Below the pieces are notes generated by a model. It searched no databases. It saw only the letters and a program-made list of their open reading frames with translations, and was not told where the DNA came from. Made by a program: the position numbers and the translations under genes. Below are positions 1-11,170 of a stretch of DNA of 64,000 nucleotides, piece after piece (the stretch's first letter is position 1; each line of letters opens with the position of its first letter). Where the stretch lies: assembly GCA_037576215.1 (NCBI GenBank), contig JBANDB010000009.1:3038001-3102000 (forward strand), in the 5' to 3' direction. This DNA comes from Armillaria gallica. Lineage: Eukaryota > Basidiomycota > Agaricomycetes > Agaricales > Physalacriaceae.

Positions 1-792
1 TTACGCCATTCATACATAGGAAGAACAGCTCCTTTCCCACCGTTAAGGTCGAGTTTGGAAGACATTATGTTAACAAGACTGAATTGGGTTGCGTTATTGC
101 GGCGATGATTGAAGAAAAGAAGACTCGCACTTGGTGATGGGTTCGTAGTACATATCCGTCTCTACAGGTTATTCTAAGCAAGCGGATAACAGGAGGATGA
201 AGCACGTACGAGCCATAAGATTTTGTAAAGAGAACGCAGGGTTCATGACCCGACGCATTTGTTTGTGCTCGTCACCCATAACGGTCAATAATCCACGACC
301 AGTGATAAGCTCGAAGAAATTCCTAAGGTATAGAGGCTGGCGCGGACAATGAGAATACACAAGGGAAAGAGGAGAGGCGCTCACCCTAGGACAGTCCAGC
401 GGCCTGGACAATATTTGATGGAGACCCTCTGGAGTTATGAAGATTAAACGTTCAAGACCCACTGGCCCCACCGCCCGTACAATCGAACCATACTCGTTGA
501 TCCATTCCCGCGCTGCCATCCCCACCTGGGTGCTGAATATCTTCCTGGCTTGACCCAGGATGGGCTCTCCCACAGGCGGCCCAGGAAGATGACGCAGGGG
601 CGAAATGAATCGTGGGTACACAATCAACCAGTAGACCACCCTGCAGACAAAATACGCTAAATAAGTGTTATTGGGCGGAATTCACGGAAAGGACAAAAAA
701 AAAGTACCTCCACAAACATAGAATAGAAGCCGAAAGGTTAAGTTCGAGAGGCGCAAGGAATCCGCCACAGTTTCCGGGATAGATGAATGCAT
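1..792 (-). CDS. Cytochrome P450, N-terminal part (runs off left edge)
   Basis: A haem monooxygenase, probably anchored in the ER by its hydrophobic N-terminus. Five exons join in frame: 792-708, 656-385, 322-210, 161-131 and 78-<1, separated by introns of about 50-60 bp with GT-AG ends. The protein opens with a short leader and a hydrophobic stretch (VVYWLIVYP), followed by the proline-rich hinge LRHLPGPP and then the GRGLLTVMGDEHKQMRR segment that matches the P450 helix-C region (WxxxR-like). It continues through PAFSLQNLMAQTDMYYEPI. The oxygen-binding helix I, ExxR and haem-cysteine motifs would lie left of the window, so the subfamily and substrate cannot be read. The start at 792 is the ATG that keeps exon 1 open into exon 2 through the TTTAG acceptor; using the nearer CTGCAG acceptor would introduce a stop. 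The gene diverges from the arabinitol dehydrogenase. Confidence 0.85.
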
Positions 793-1622
793 GGAGGGTA
801 TGAAAACGAGGGAACTCGGATCCATGTCATCTCACTAGAAGATCATCTATGTATACCAGCTATGTTACTGCCACTTTTCGGTTTAACAAGACAAAACATT
901 GACGGGCATGTGCAGCCATCTGTTGGAGGCGGTCGAAGTACCTAGTTGATCGTTTTTATGGCACTTCTTGTCGGGCAACAAGCGGAACGGAACTGTCACT
1001 TTTTGCCTTTTCCCCATTTTGACATAGTACGGTCTTATGGAAGTGGATAATTATGGATCCACGGCTTTGCGGTGATCCAAGCGACACTCGGGCATGCATT
1101 GAACACTGACTTAGTGCGACGTCAATGCGATGAGATGGCGCGTCAATTTCTGCAGATCAGTCAAAGGATTCTATACGGTAAACACGGCTTACAGATTCTA
1201 AAGCAGATGTCAGCAATCAAACGAATTGATTGTCGAGTGTTTAAACAAGAATGATGATGGATGAGATAGCTGGCCGGGCCGGTAGCTTCCGAACATCCAC
1301 CATATTTTGGCAAACGTAAGGTCACGGCAAAACTTCCTTCCCCTTCCTTCCTTATCGCACTCCGATGCCCATTGACGCCAAAGGGCGTCCTGAATCTGAG
1401 GCAGTACGAGTACATTCAGCTAATACTTTCTGAACACCCGAAAAGTGATCAGAGAGTTCTTGGAGCTTTTGCAAGCTTGCGCACCTGACAATCGATCATC
1501 CATGGCCAACGGCCCGGATTTGAAACCACGTTCAAATGACATCCGTAGTAAAGTTCGCCTGCTGTTCACTCCCCTTCTTTCCCCTAGGAACTCGATAATC
1601 ACCCTGCAATCCGCCTTCAAAG
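793..1622. promoter_or_regulatory. Divergent intergenic region, P450 / arabinitol dehydrogenase
   Basis: About 830 bp separate two genes transcribed away from each other. Only short ORFs without recognisable motifs occur. Both promoters must lie here, but I see no TATA box or operator I would assign with confidence. Confidence 0.4.
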
Positions 1623-3197
1623 ATGCCCAACAATCCCGAACTGTACAACCCTCTCAAAGTCCTTCAGCATCCCGAATTTAAGGTTCTAGTGCCCGGAGAG
1701 AAGACAGACAAGGAAGCTAATATTGCGGCTTTTTATAATCCTGCACACGAAGTCCACCTAGTCCAGAAGCCTCGTCCTAAACCTGGGCCTGGGCAGGTCC
1801 TTCTACATGTTCGTGCCACAGGAATTTGCGGGTAATTGCTCCTAGCTGTCATAATGGTCTCTCGTTAATATATGCATGAGGTAGAAGCGACGTTCATTTC
1901 TGGCGCCATGGAAGGATCGGTGACATGATCGTCACTGATGAGGTAGGCAATTCTTTTATTGTCTCTCGTAACGACAATATTAAATGGGATCGTAGTGTGG
2001 ATCAGGCCATGAGTCTGCAGGAGAGATTGTTGAAGTTGGAGAAGGCGTGACAAAATGGAAAGTCGGTACGTTTGCAACATCATTTAGTACTTCTGTGGTC
2101 ATCAGGCTTTCTGCAGGCGATAGGGTTGCAATGGAAGTTGGAATTCCATGCTCACAGCCGTCGTGCACGCCTTGTCGCACGGGAAAGTACAATGGCTGTC
2201 CTGATGTCGTCTTCTTTTCCACCCCTCCTTATCACGGTCTGTATCACTTTATTAAATGTCAGCAACACATCACTGAACCTTGTGGTTTAGGCACTTTAAC
2301 ACGCTGGCATGTTCATCCCGAACAATGGCTGCATAGACTTCCCGACAATGTGACTTTCGAAGAGGGTGCTTTATGCGAGCCTTTGGCTGTCGCCTTAGCA
2401 GGAATCGATCGTGCAGGGCTTCGCCTCGGTGACCCTACTCTCATCTGGTACGCGTTTTTATACTTCTTTCACGCGCCAAATATCCAAAGCTATTAATGCA
2501 GCGGCGCCGGACCTATCGGTTTAGTATCCCTTCTTGCTGCGCGTGCCGCAGGAGCCGAACCCATCGTTATCACCGATCTCTTCCAAAGTCGTCTGGACTT
2601 TGCGAAGTCACTAGTACCCGGAGTGAAAACCGTTTTGATTGAGCGTGATTTAGCGCCCAAGGACCAGGCGAGTAAGATCAAAGAAGCCGCAGGTGGCGAG
2701 TTGAAGCTTGTGTTGGAATGTACCGGTGTGGAGAGTAGCATTAGTACAGCAATATTCGTGCGTCTCTCTCCTTTTTCACATGTGAGGTCTTCTGACCAGC
2801 GTCGTTTTTAGTCGGTGGAATTTGGTGGGAAAGTATTCGTTATCGGGGTTGGTAAAAGCGAGCAGAACGTAAGTTCTTCGTCAAAGGGTTGCTTCTTATG
2901 AACTCATGTATATTTTTCTCATAGTTCCCATTTATGCAACTGAGTGCAAATGAAATTGATCTCAAGTTCCAATACCGTTATTCCAATCAGGTGCATCCGA
3001 TTCCCTTTCACACTGTGAGGTTTACGGGCGTACTTACCATCGTATAGTACCCGAAGGCGATACGCCTTGTGGCGGGTGGACTCATTAATCTCAAACCGCT
3101 GGTTACTCATCGTTTTGCCCTTGAGGATGCCATCGATGCGTTCAATGTTGCTGCTGACCCTGCACAAGGTGCTATCAAGGTGCAGATTCAGGATTAA
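1623..3197 (+). CDS. L-arabinitol 4-dehydrogenase (zinc-dependent, MDR family)
   Basis: Oxidises L-arabinitol to L-xylulose with NAD+ in the fungal pentose catabolic pathway, in the cytosol. Nine exons (1623-1831, 1885-1942, 1996-2065, 2117-2236, 2291-2447, 2502-2757, 2812-2868, 2925-2990, 3048-3197) give 380 residues, a normal length for the family. Catalytic zinc ligands are visible in [16 protein letters not shown] and GHESAG. A structural zinc site is present as four cysteines in [17 protein letters not shown]. The [18 protein letters not shown] segment is typical of LAD and sorbitol dehydrogenases. The nucleotide fold is GAGPIGL followed by an ITD acidic residue, which in this family favours NAD+ over NADP+. 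The protein ends in [19 protein letters not shown] xylitol or sorbitol dehydrogenase is possible, but the LAD-like N-terminal extension and overall sequence favour arabinitol. Every junction is in frame, so this copy looks intact. Confidence 0.85.
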
Positions 3198-3763
3198 GGC
3201 CTAGTATAAAATAGCAAGCCTAGGCTTAAAGTAGATGTACGGTAACATATAGTGCTAGGACGTATTGAACCTACTTGACTTGCAAACTCAATGAATGATC
3301 GATGATCGTTTGTAGGGCGGCCGGCCATCAACCCAAATTGGTTTGCGTGAAACTGATTATCCCGCCCTGTGGAGCTCTGTCTTTTCCCTTCTTATCTCTT
3401 TACTAGCGAACGATCTTGCCTCTTACTCTCTCACACTTCGGGGCAAACTTCATGTTTGTACAACGAGGATACATTGCAATACGCAGGCAAAGTCCACATC
3501 CAGTGCGAAAGCGTGTATCTAGCGGGAATTGAGTAACATATGTACTGTATGCAAGAGGGAGGGAGTCGAAGAGGTTGAGAAACTGCTATTGCACAATGTA
3601 GTAGAGGAGTAGTATGCACAGAAAAGAAATAGTGTACAGAATGCAGAGTCGAACACGAGAGGAATGCAAGGATGAGATAAACAAAATGTGATGTACCATA
3701 ACAAGGAGCGATTAGTGCACAAGTATATAAGAGAAAGGACGGATAAGAGAAGAAAGAAAATGT
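3198..3763. other. Convergent intergenic region (3' UTRs)
   Basis: The 566 bp between the stops of the arabinitol dehydrogenase (+) and the large kinase (-) hold no ORF with recognisable domains. They are probably the 3' untranslated regions of both genes. I see no RNA gene. Confidence 0.4.
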
Positions 3764-6700
3764 TCACTGAACGATGCAGTTGCCAGAGGATTTGGTCTTT
3801 CTATGACTTCTATGACGACGAGAATCGACCAAAGCTCCAGGAAAGTGATCCTCGTCTGAGAAACCTGAAGCTATTCTCGATGGTGAATGGACTTCGCCTT
3901 CTTCAATGGGAGATATCGAACGTGTGCCACCATCGGTATCGGTAGAAAATGTGGATTTCCTTCCAGCACTTTCAGGTGCACTCCTGAGACTAGAACTATT
4001 CGGTGCAGTACTGTTACTCGACAGCGATTGTGGCCGCTCCTTCGTTATCTTCCGCTGTAAGGCAGGGCCCTTTGTACGACTAGCTTTGTCCGGAGAAGAC
4101 GTCGACGAACCAGCTACGGAATAGTCTTGATCCGGGGTAAGGTTACTTCGCGACCGCTTAAACGCTTCAATGAACTTGAACGCAGTAGGTTGTGAGCCGG
4201 CGCTTGTGTTTGGGGTAGCGGGAGGCACATCGATACTTGTCCGCGGGGTGTGGGTATGTGCAACGTAAGAGACATCGGACATCGGACTCGTGGGATGACC
4301 ATCGCGTAGTAGATCGGCTGGATTAGAATAAACACTGTTGGGATTGCCCTTCTCGGCGTACTGGGCGTACAACAACAGCTGAGCGCGAAGATCGCAGGTG
4401 GGTGGGGCATTACGGGCACACTTGGAATGTGAGATAAGGCTGCACTGCGAACAAAGAACAGCACTCTTCTTAACGTTCAGAAGACATACTCGGCAAGTCA
4501 TAGCTATGTGAGAGCTTCATCAACACGATATGAACCTGATGATCAGAAAAACTTACGTTTGCTAAATGTGGTTTTCACAAAGGTATGCTCGCGAGGTGAT
4601 ATGTCGTTATCGGCTAAGGGTCGAGCCGACGAGTTGGAATGACGGCGGGGAGGTGAGCGGCTGACTGGATCATCGTGGGGATGTTCTCCAAGTGGTGGTG
4701 TATCTGGCATTTCTACCAGCGACAAAAATCGAACAGCCTCAGATTTCTGCAAATCCGCGCTGACTCGACGAAGGAAGGGGATGCTGTCTTGCGGACGAAG
4801 TTCCTATGGCGACAGGTCAACAAAACATCGTGAACGTATGATGTAAGTAGACTCGCCTTGTGAGCACCCCAGTTCTTCTTGAGCCACTCATGTTCACACA
4901 GGAGATCCGCACCGGGACGCTTAGCCGGGTCTTTGTTGAAACATTGTCGCAGGAAATCTTCCAGTAGAGGAGAGCAACCATCTGGAATCGGCGGCATGTC
5001 ATCTTCCACAATCCGGAACATTACTAGGGAGGTGTATGAATATAATAAGGACAAACTAAACCTGAAGAAATGCATACCTGACATGCTGTTGGCGATGTCA
5101 CCATACGGCGGTCTTCCGGTGAGCAGTTCTATCACTGTACATGCCAATGACCAGATGTCAGATTTCGGAGAGGCTCCTTTCAGTTCTATGACCTCCGGTG
5201 CCATCCAGTTAGGCGTCCCGGCGACATCTTTAATTTCTCGCTCCATTGCACGCAAGTTTAGAGAAACACCAAAGTCGGAAAGCTTGACATTGCCATTCTT
5301 GGTGGTGAGGATGTTGGCCGCTTTGAGATCACAATGCACGACATCACTTGTATGCAAGTAATGCAGACCCTCGAGAATCTTGACCACGTAGCTAGCAACG
5401 AGGCGCTCATTTAGTTTGCCGAACGCCTTCAGTGTCTGGCCAAGCGACCCATTCTCTGCGTATCTATAGGCGCAAATAAGACGAGGGTAACACGGAGTAA
5501 AGAAGCGACGTACTCAAGAACAATACTTAAAGTATCGGTGTCTCGGGCCATGCCTTCGTATTTGACTATGCTTGGATGCGACAATCGCTTGACAAGATCC
5601 ACCTCTCTCATAAGCGTCGTAACCTCATCTTCCTTCAGTCCCTCAAGTCTAATGCGCTTAACAGCCACCATCTGTCCCGTATTGAGGTTCAAGGCCCGGT
5701 ACACCGAACCAAACTGACCACGACCGATACAATTACCGAGTTGCTGGATCATGAAGCCTTAGTCAGAGGGATTTCCGTTACTTCAAAAGAGTACGTACGA
5801 AATGGGTAGGTGGCTTTCCTTCCTCTCGAATAATCAATGGCTTGCGTACCGCACTCCCCTCCATCGAATCTCGCGACAGCAAATCGCTGGCACTCGTATT
5901 CCCAGATGACGCTACACCCAGGTTGACCATACTCTCAAACCGAGATCGCGCAGGCTTGGCACCCAATTCATCGTATGAGCTGGGTCGAGTACGTCTCCTA
6001 CTGCTACCCTCGATGTCACTTTGGAATCGACCGCGGAGAGGGCGAGGAGCGTCGGAGCTCCCGGCGGGACTGTCTCCGGATGAGGAGTGTGGGGAGATAC
6101 CAGGTGTGTGCTCTCCAGACGCCGTTCGAGGAAATGGCACCATCTTGTCCGAATCCGAGCCACGAGATTCATCGACATTCTTAGGTACGAGAGATCCACT
6201 TCGCTGGGCAGGCTTGGTACTATGTCGTCGAAGTATTGCCTTGCTTGATGAGGAGCGTCAGGGCTGACATCCCGGCGAAGAGACGGTTCCCGGGGTAAGA
6301 GAACCGGTGAATCAATACTATGACGTGCACGGTGAGTCGGTCTTCTCGGAAACTGCGGCAACGATTCGACACTTTCATTACGGCGATTAGAACCAACAAT
6401 GGCAAGCTTTCGAGGGGCAGACGTGGATGCAGGTGATGGGGTATAGGAACGATCATCGGCGTCATCGGACGATGTAGATGATTTAGCAGGGACAGGTCGA
6501 GGTTGATTGTGCGCCTGGAGAACGTCAAGGAAATCATCTGGCCATTTACCTTTGCCAAGACGGAGAGCATGACCTCGCTCTTGTTTATTTTCCTCTGTTT
6601 CTGTTTCCAGCTCTGCTGCAGCACGCTTCGCTTTACCACGACCATTACCCCTAGAACTTGCGCTACTCTCATCTGTCTCCTCAATCACCCTGGAAAGATC

Positions 6701-9349
6701 TACGACTGCGGCATCGCTCAGCTTGCGATCATACTTGCCACACGAATCCGTTCGTTTACGAGCCAAGTCCTCAGCGATGGAGATGCCTTCCGCTCGATTT
6801 ATGGAGGGTGACTCGGAAGTAGCCTCAGTGGTGATTGTTCGAATGGTACCGAACTTGTTCAGAACACTACTTGTCGCCCTTCCGACATCCAAGAGACTAG
6901 AGAACATGGTCCCCGTGGTAGCAGTGCTAGTATCGGTCATGGTCGAAACTGTAGAATGACGAATGAAATGATTAGAGGTAACAGAGTCCCGGATGGACGC
7001 GTCGCCGATAGAAGCACGAGTGGAATCGGCGACAGAAGAACGAAGGTTCACTGCGCAAGTGAACAGACCACGGCCATCCTCGTCTTCATTCACTGTCTTG
7101 GTGGAACGAGCACGAAGAGGAGACCTAGGGGGAGGGGTCAAGACCTTTGCGATATCTTTGCTCCGATCACTTTCGTCAACAATGGTTTTATTTTGTTGCG
7201 TTTTACTCTTTGAGACAGATGCCTCTTCAGGACTGTCTGATCGTACGGTGGGTAATCCAGACGAAGGGCTCCATCGTTTGCGAACAGGTGGCGGAGTCGG
7301 CGGGGGAGAGTTCTGGGCGTACAGATTTGGCGAAGAGGAGGCGGCCCGGGAGGTCGTACCCTGAGTGTAAGGGCCCGCCGGAGACGGTTTCTTGGTTTGA
7401 CCCGACAGGACCTTCGATGGATCGGCAACAGGGGCGTCGACGAACTTGATCAACGCGATTATTGTTTTGGCGACACGCGTTAACGACTCTCCTGACGCCT
7501 CGATTAAATCATCGCGTTGAAACAAATCGTCATCAGGCAACCCATAGGAAGAACAGGCTGCCAGGAACTTCGTTATGTTAGAACTTCTGACTAAACCGTC
7601 TTCGCGAGGGTCAGGCCGCACGACCGAGCTCGAACGAAGTTTATTCATTAATCTGGGGATAGAGATCAGGTCATATACATAGATGCGTAGGCAAGACGAG
7701 ACTCACTGGCACAGCACGAAACCATCCCGCAGAGCTTCCGTAAATAGTCGACGCTCACGCTCTTCACCACTTGCGTTAAGTCCGCTGGAGGACAATCCAC
7801 CAACGTTAGACAGATTGCTCGAACTGCCGTTCGCACCACTCTTGCCCCATATTCGTTCAAGCCGTGACAAGGCACGCATGCGGACTTCCACTTCCTCCCA
7901 ATCCCTTGCCCCTACTTCCGTTCGCGTGGCATGTACAGGGGGCTTATTGACCTCCTTACATAGCAACGTGGTAGCCGACCTGATAAGTTCGCGAAACGCG
8001 GGATCAGACGAAGGTGATGTCAATGAGGCACTTGAAATATTGAAGTGTCTGTTCTGAGCGTATGAACGTTGGTTTGGTGATACAGGCCGCGGTCGAATCG
8101 GTGATGGAGATTCGTCTCTGGCCAAGTTCGGGGATCCAGTAGACGGTCGCCGAGGAGAGTCTATTGATGGTCGCCGTGGAGAGTCTATCGAAGGTCGCCG
8201 TGAATCCACGGATGGTCGCCTGGGTGTAGGAGACGACCCGGTTATTTGAGTTGTCGGAAGGTGGGAAGTAGACGATGAGGTTAAGCCACGCTGTGATGGC
8301 AAGACAACGCGATTTCTGGTGGAAGGTGATCGAGCCCTAATGGGGCTCGAATTCCTCGGTAAAATTGCGGAAGTTGATGCAGGTGGCGAGTCTGAATTTT
8401 GCGCAGGCATTTTAGGAGAAAGTTGCCCTCGCGAGCCTGATGCAGGTGTGGGCGTATCGGGAGGACTACTGAGGTCACGACGGGGCTTTGAGGGTGTCTC
8501 TGGTGGACGGGGCGCTAGGTTCACGGACTGACTGGATGGCGAAGGCGAGATGTTGTGAGGAGCAGATCTGGTAGACTTATGCCTCAATATCGGTTCCTTG
8601 GACTCGGATACGGAGCGACCATCGGTGAGAGCTGGTGGTGAAATTTGCGACGGATGATTGTTGCTCGATCTTCGTGTCCGGTCTCGAGCTGGTCGCGACG
8701 GGGAAACGTGGGTAGGACTGGTCGATGACGATGAGGCGGGGATTACAAGCTGGGACTTGGGTGATGGTAGAGCCTGCGAGGAAAGATGGAGAGCGGGAGA
8801 TGACATGGATCCCTGGCGGAGTGACGGCGTTACAAAACTGGCAAACCCGGCGAGGCGCACCTTGTGGGTGGCCTCGTCTGCGGCAGGTGGAATGGGCGAA
8901 GGAGCCGGCGTAACGGACTCTCTGCCACCGCGACGGAAGTTGACTTTGGATTCCAATCTTCTTAGCATGCCATGTTTCTCTTTATCTTTCTGTGGATCCT
9001 CCCTTTCCTTTCCCTTGCTGGTCTTGGGTGTGATAGTCGCAAAGTCGTCGACGGGAGGTGCCTGTTTCTTGGATCTCGTCGCAGTTCGAATACTCTGCTC
9101 AAGAGAAGAACGAAGGCGGGTGAACGGTTTTGTGGGAAAGTCCGCTGCTGCTGCTGACGATGAGGAGGAAGAGGGGGGCTGTTTTGAACGAGAGGACGAA
9201 GCAGTCGGGAGCATCTTGTTATTTGAGATGCGCTGGTGGGATGCCATAGGGAACGGTCCAGAGACCGAGACGTTAGGAAGTACTGCAGCCGCCATGTATG
9301 AATTGAACGGCACGGAAATGACTTCGATAGTAGACAATGGAGTAATCAA
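3764..9349 (-). CDS. Large CH-domain / Cdc15-SepH-type protein kinase with C-terminal finger
   Basis: A Ser/Thr kinase of the STE/Cdc15 (fission yeast Cdc7, Aspergillus SepH) class, which drives septation and mitotic exit signalling at spindle poles. Inferred exons: 9349-7707, 7652-6221, 6179-5795, 5757-5514, 5463-5078, 5023-4857, 4803-4557, 4503-3764, about 1,750 residues. Order: a long Ser/Pro-rich region with RRPS repeats; a calponin-homology-like region across the first junction (DGFVLCQLMNKLRSSSV, then ITKFLAACSSYGLP); a disordered linker; the kinase (IGRGQFGSVYRALN, VAVKRIRLEG, HCDLKAANIL, LSDFGVS, GTPNWMAPEV); then a Cys/His-rich C1-like finger (CRVCLLN, CSQCSLISHSKC). The HRD arginine is replaced by cysteine. 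The intron at 4804-4856 starts with GC. The 41-bp intron 6180-6220 is the least certain junction, and later ATGs at the N-terminus are possible starts. Fusion of CH and kinase rests on uninterrupted frames, not on transcript data. Confidence 0.75.
8138..8220 (-). repeat. Tandem ~24-bp coding repeats encoding RRPSIDS units
   Basis: Within exon 1 of the large kinase, four imperfect units of about 21-24 bp encode RRPSVDS, RRPSIDS, RRPSIDS and RRPSTGS, the later ones spaced by SP. Each contains R-R-x-S, the consensus for PKA-like kinases, and most also place a serine before a proline. The repeat is visible at DNA level as recurring ggtcgccg and gagtctat blocks. Confidence 0.85.
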
Positions 9350-11170
9350 AGCGTAATCTTGACGGTTAAGGCCCAGATTGTCGGTTGTCAGTGGTGGCCA
9401 GACAGGACTTGAACAAACGAGTCGTCGCCGATAATGTATTCAGCACAATGGTGAGTGCGAATGGCGGGGGAAAAGGAAAGTGAAACCAGGCTTGGTCGGA
9501 CACTCTAGGGACGAAAGCAAGCAAGTCAGTCAATACAGCAATTCAGAAGAAGAAGAATCGCGAGCAAGAAGAGCAATGGATGTCCAGCGAAAGCCAGAAG
9601 CAAGACGGGAAAGGGAAATCCTAGACAATGAGTGTAGAGTACAAACCTGGACAGCTATCTGACCTCGATTCCGTGCTACTGTGATTTCGATGTCGTCTGC
9701 GCCGTCGTAGCTCGTGACGTTAGCAATTGTTGCGATGACTGGAAAAACGAAGGGTCGGAATCGAGAGCAGCACACAGGTCGGGATGGCTGTTCAGCGGCG
9801 CTGGTGGACGGTGAACAGCGACGGAAAGCGACAACAATCGTGGACGCCGCTAGGCGCAACGACGATACAGGGTATCAGCGCCGACCCCGGAAGAGGAATG
9901 TGCCTGTAGCTCAAGGTCGGGGGCAAAGAGAGGCAGGTTCGATCGGTCATATCACGGCAACCACTTCAAGTTCCTGGTAATTTTTTTAAACAAATTTGGG
10001 CCTCAATCGCTCCTCGGAAGCGTATTACTTGTAACAGATGTCTTTCGTTGGAAATTCACGGAATATCGTGGAATACATGTCAGTAAGCGTAAATTTAACA
10101 GCTGTGTCCATTCGTATGCCCCGCCATCGACAACGGGAAAGGATTTTCAAACTGGAGAGTGAAATCATGACTGAAGCGCTGACAGCTCTTCTGTTACTTA
10201 CATCAAAGATTGAATTTAGAATGATTAGAGAATGATGAATAGATGACGCAGCATACTGTCACCACTCTCAAGTGCCCACCCCTGTCCGTAAATTGTCTGT
10301 ATTTCGGATGGAACCAACACGGAGACTTCATGGAATCCCCTATTCGTAACGCCACCGCTTCGTCGATTCATTCAATAGTACAGGAAGGTTTCCCGGACAG
10401 GGATACAAGACCCTGGATAATGGTACAGCATCGCTGATAAGGACCTCGAGGTGATCCAAAGAGCTTTTCTGCGCCCTCCTAGAGGCGATCACGTGTGGTC
10501 GTGGAGACGCGTTTTCTCCGAAAACAGAAATACACAGCCAAATGGCAGATGAATTCGTCCGCTTTTCGGCTATAAGAGTCCACCAGCATGACCCAACAAG
10601 TGTGCCATGCGGGTGTTGTATGTACAGCTGGACCATCCGAAGGCTCTAAATTGGGTCGTGGATGCTTACCCATGACATTAACGGTGGAAAGAAGCATTTG
10701 TTCCGGTCCCAGCCTTTCTGTCAACAAACGCGCATGGCGAACATGATCCACTTACCTTGGGGATCATCTTGAGCCAATTCTAGTATACGTAGTCCAGAAG
10801 CCGCCATAAAAGTAGCCAGAGCATAAGCTACACTTGAGCAGAGTAATCTTTGGAACGACCCAGGGGAAGCTAGTTGTCTATGATATCCGCCCGAGACAGA
10901 GAACAAGAATACTGTGAGATCATGTTGATTGTCCACCGCTGTCAACCTCAATAGATATATAGGCAGTTCGCCGCTTCCTGCCGGCGTCGTCAAAGGTCGC
11001 GACGTGAGGAGTACACCGCAGAAGAAGCAAGGCAACAATGTGGACGCGGAGCCCGGGCCGGGAAGGAATTGATTTGTTTGTACTCGTTGAATCCCAATGT
11101 CTGTTGGATTCCCACGCCATAATCTGAGTCACACTCCCAGATAACGGGTGAGACTTGCTTTCCGACGACG
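9350..11170. other. 1.8 kb intergenic region without an identified gene
   Basis: The region between the start of the large kinase (-) and the start of BYE1 (+) should contain both promoters and 5' UTRs. On the minus strand between about 10,480 and 11,280, several open stretches overlap in different frames, one with a hydrophobic LLCSSVAYALATFMAASGL run followed by a good donor (CAAGGTAAGT) near 10,755. They could be exons of an unrecognised small gene or of an upstream-leader transcript. I could not assemble a convincing protein or match it to a family. Confidence 0.3.

Noticed and set aside
5912..6221. Extension of the kinase exon to the stop in frame NLVARIRTRWCHFLERR
   Set aside because: The alternative frame from 6179 is long, Ser/Pro-rich like the rest of the linker and leads directly into the kinase domain, so a 41-bp intron was preferred.
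8658..9356. 232-codon plus-strand open frame
   Set aside because: It is exactly antisense to exon 1 of the large kinase, rich in Gly/Arg/Glu as expected for the complement of Ser/Pro-rich coding, and has no motif.
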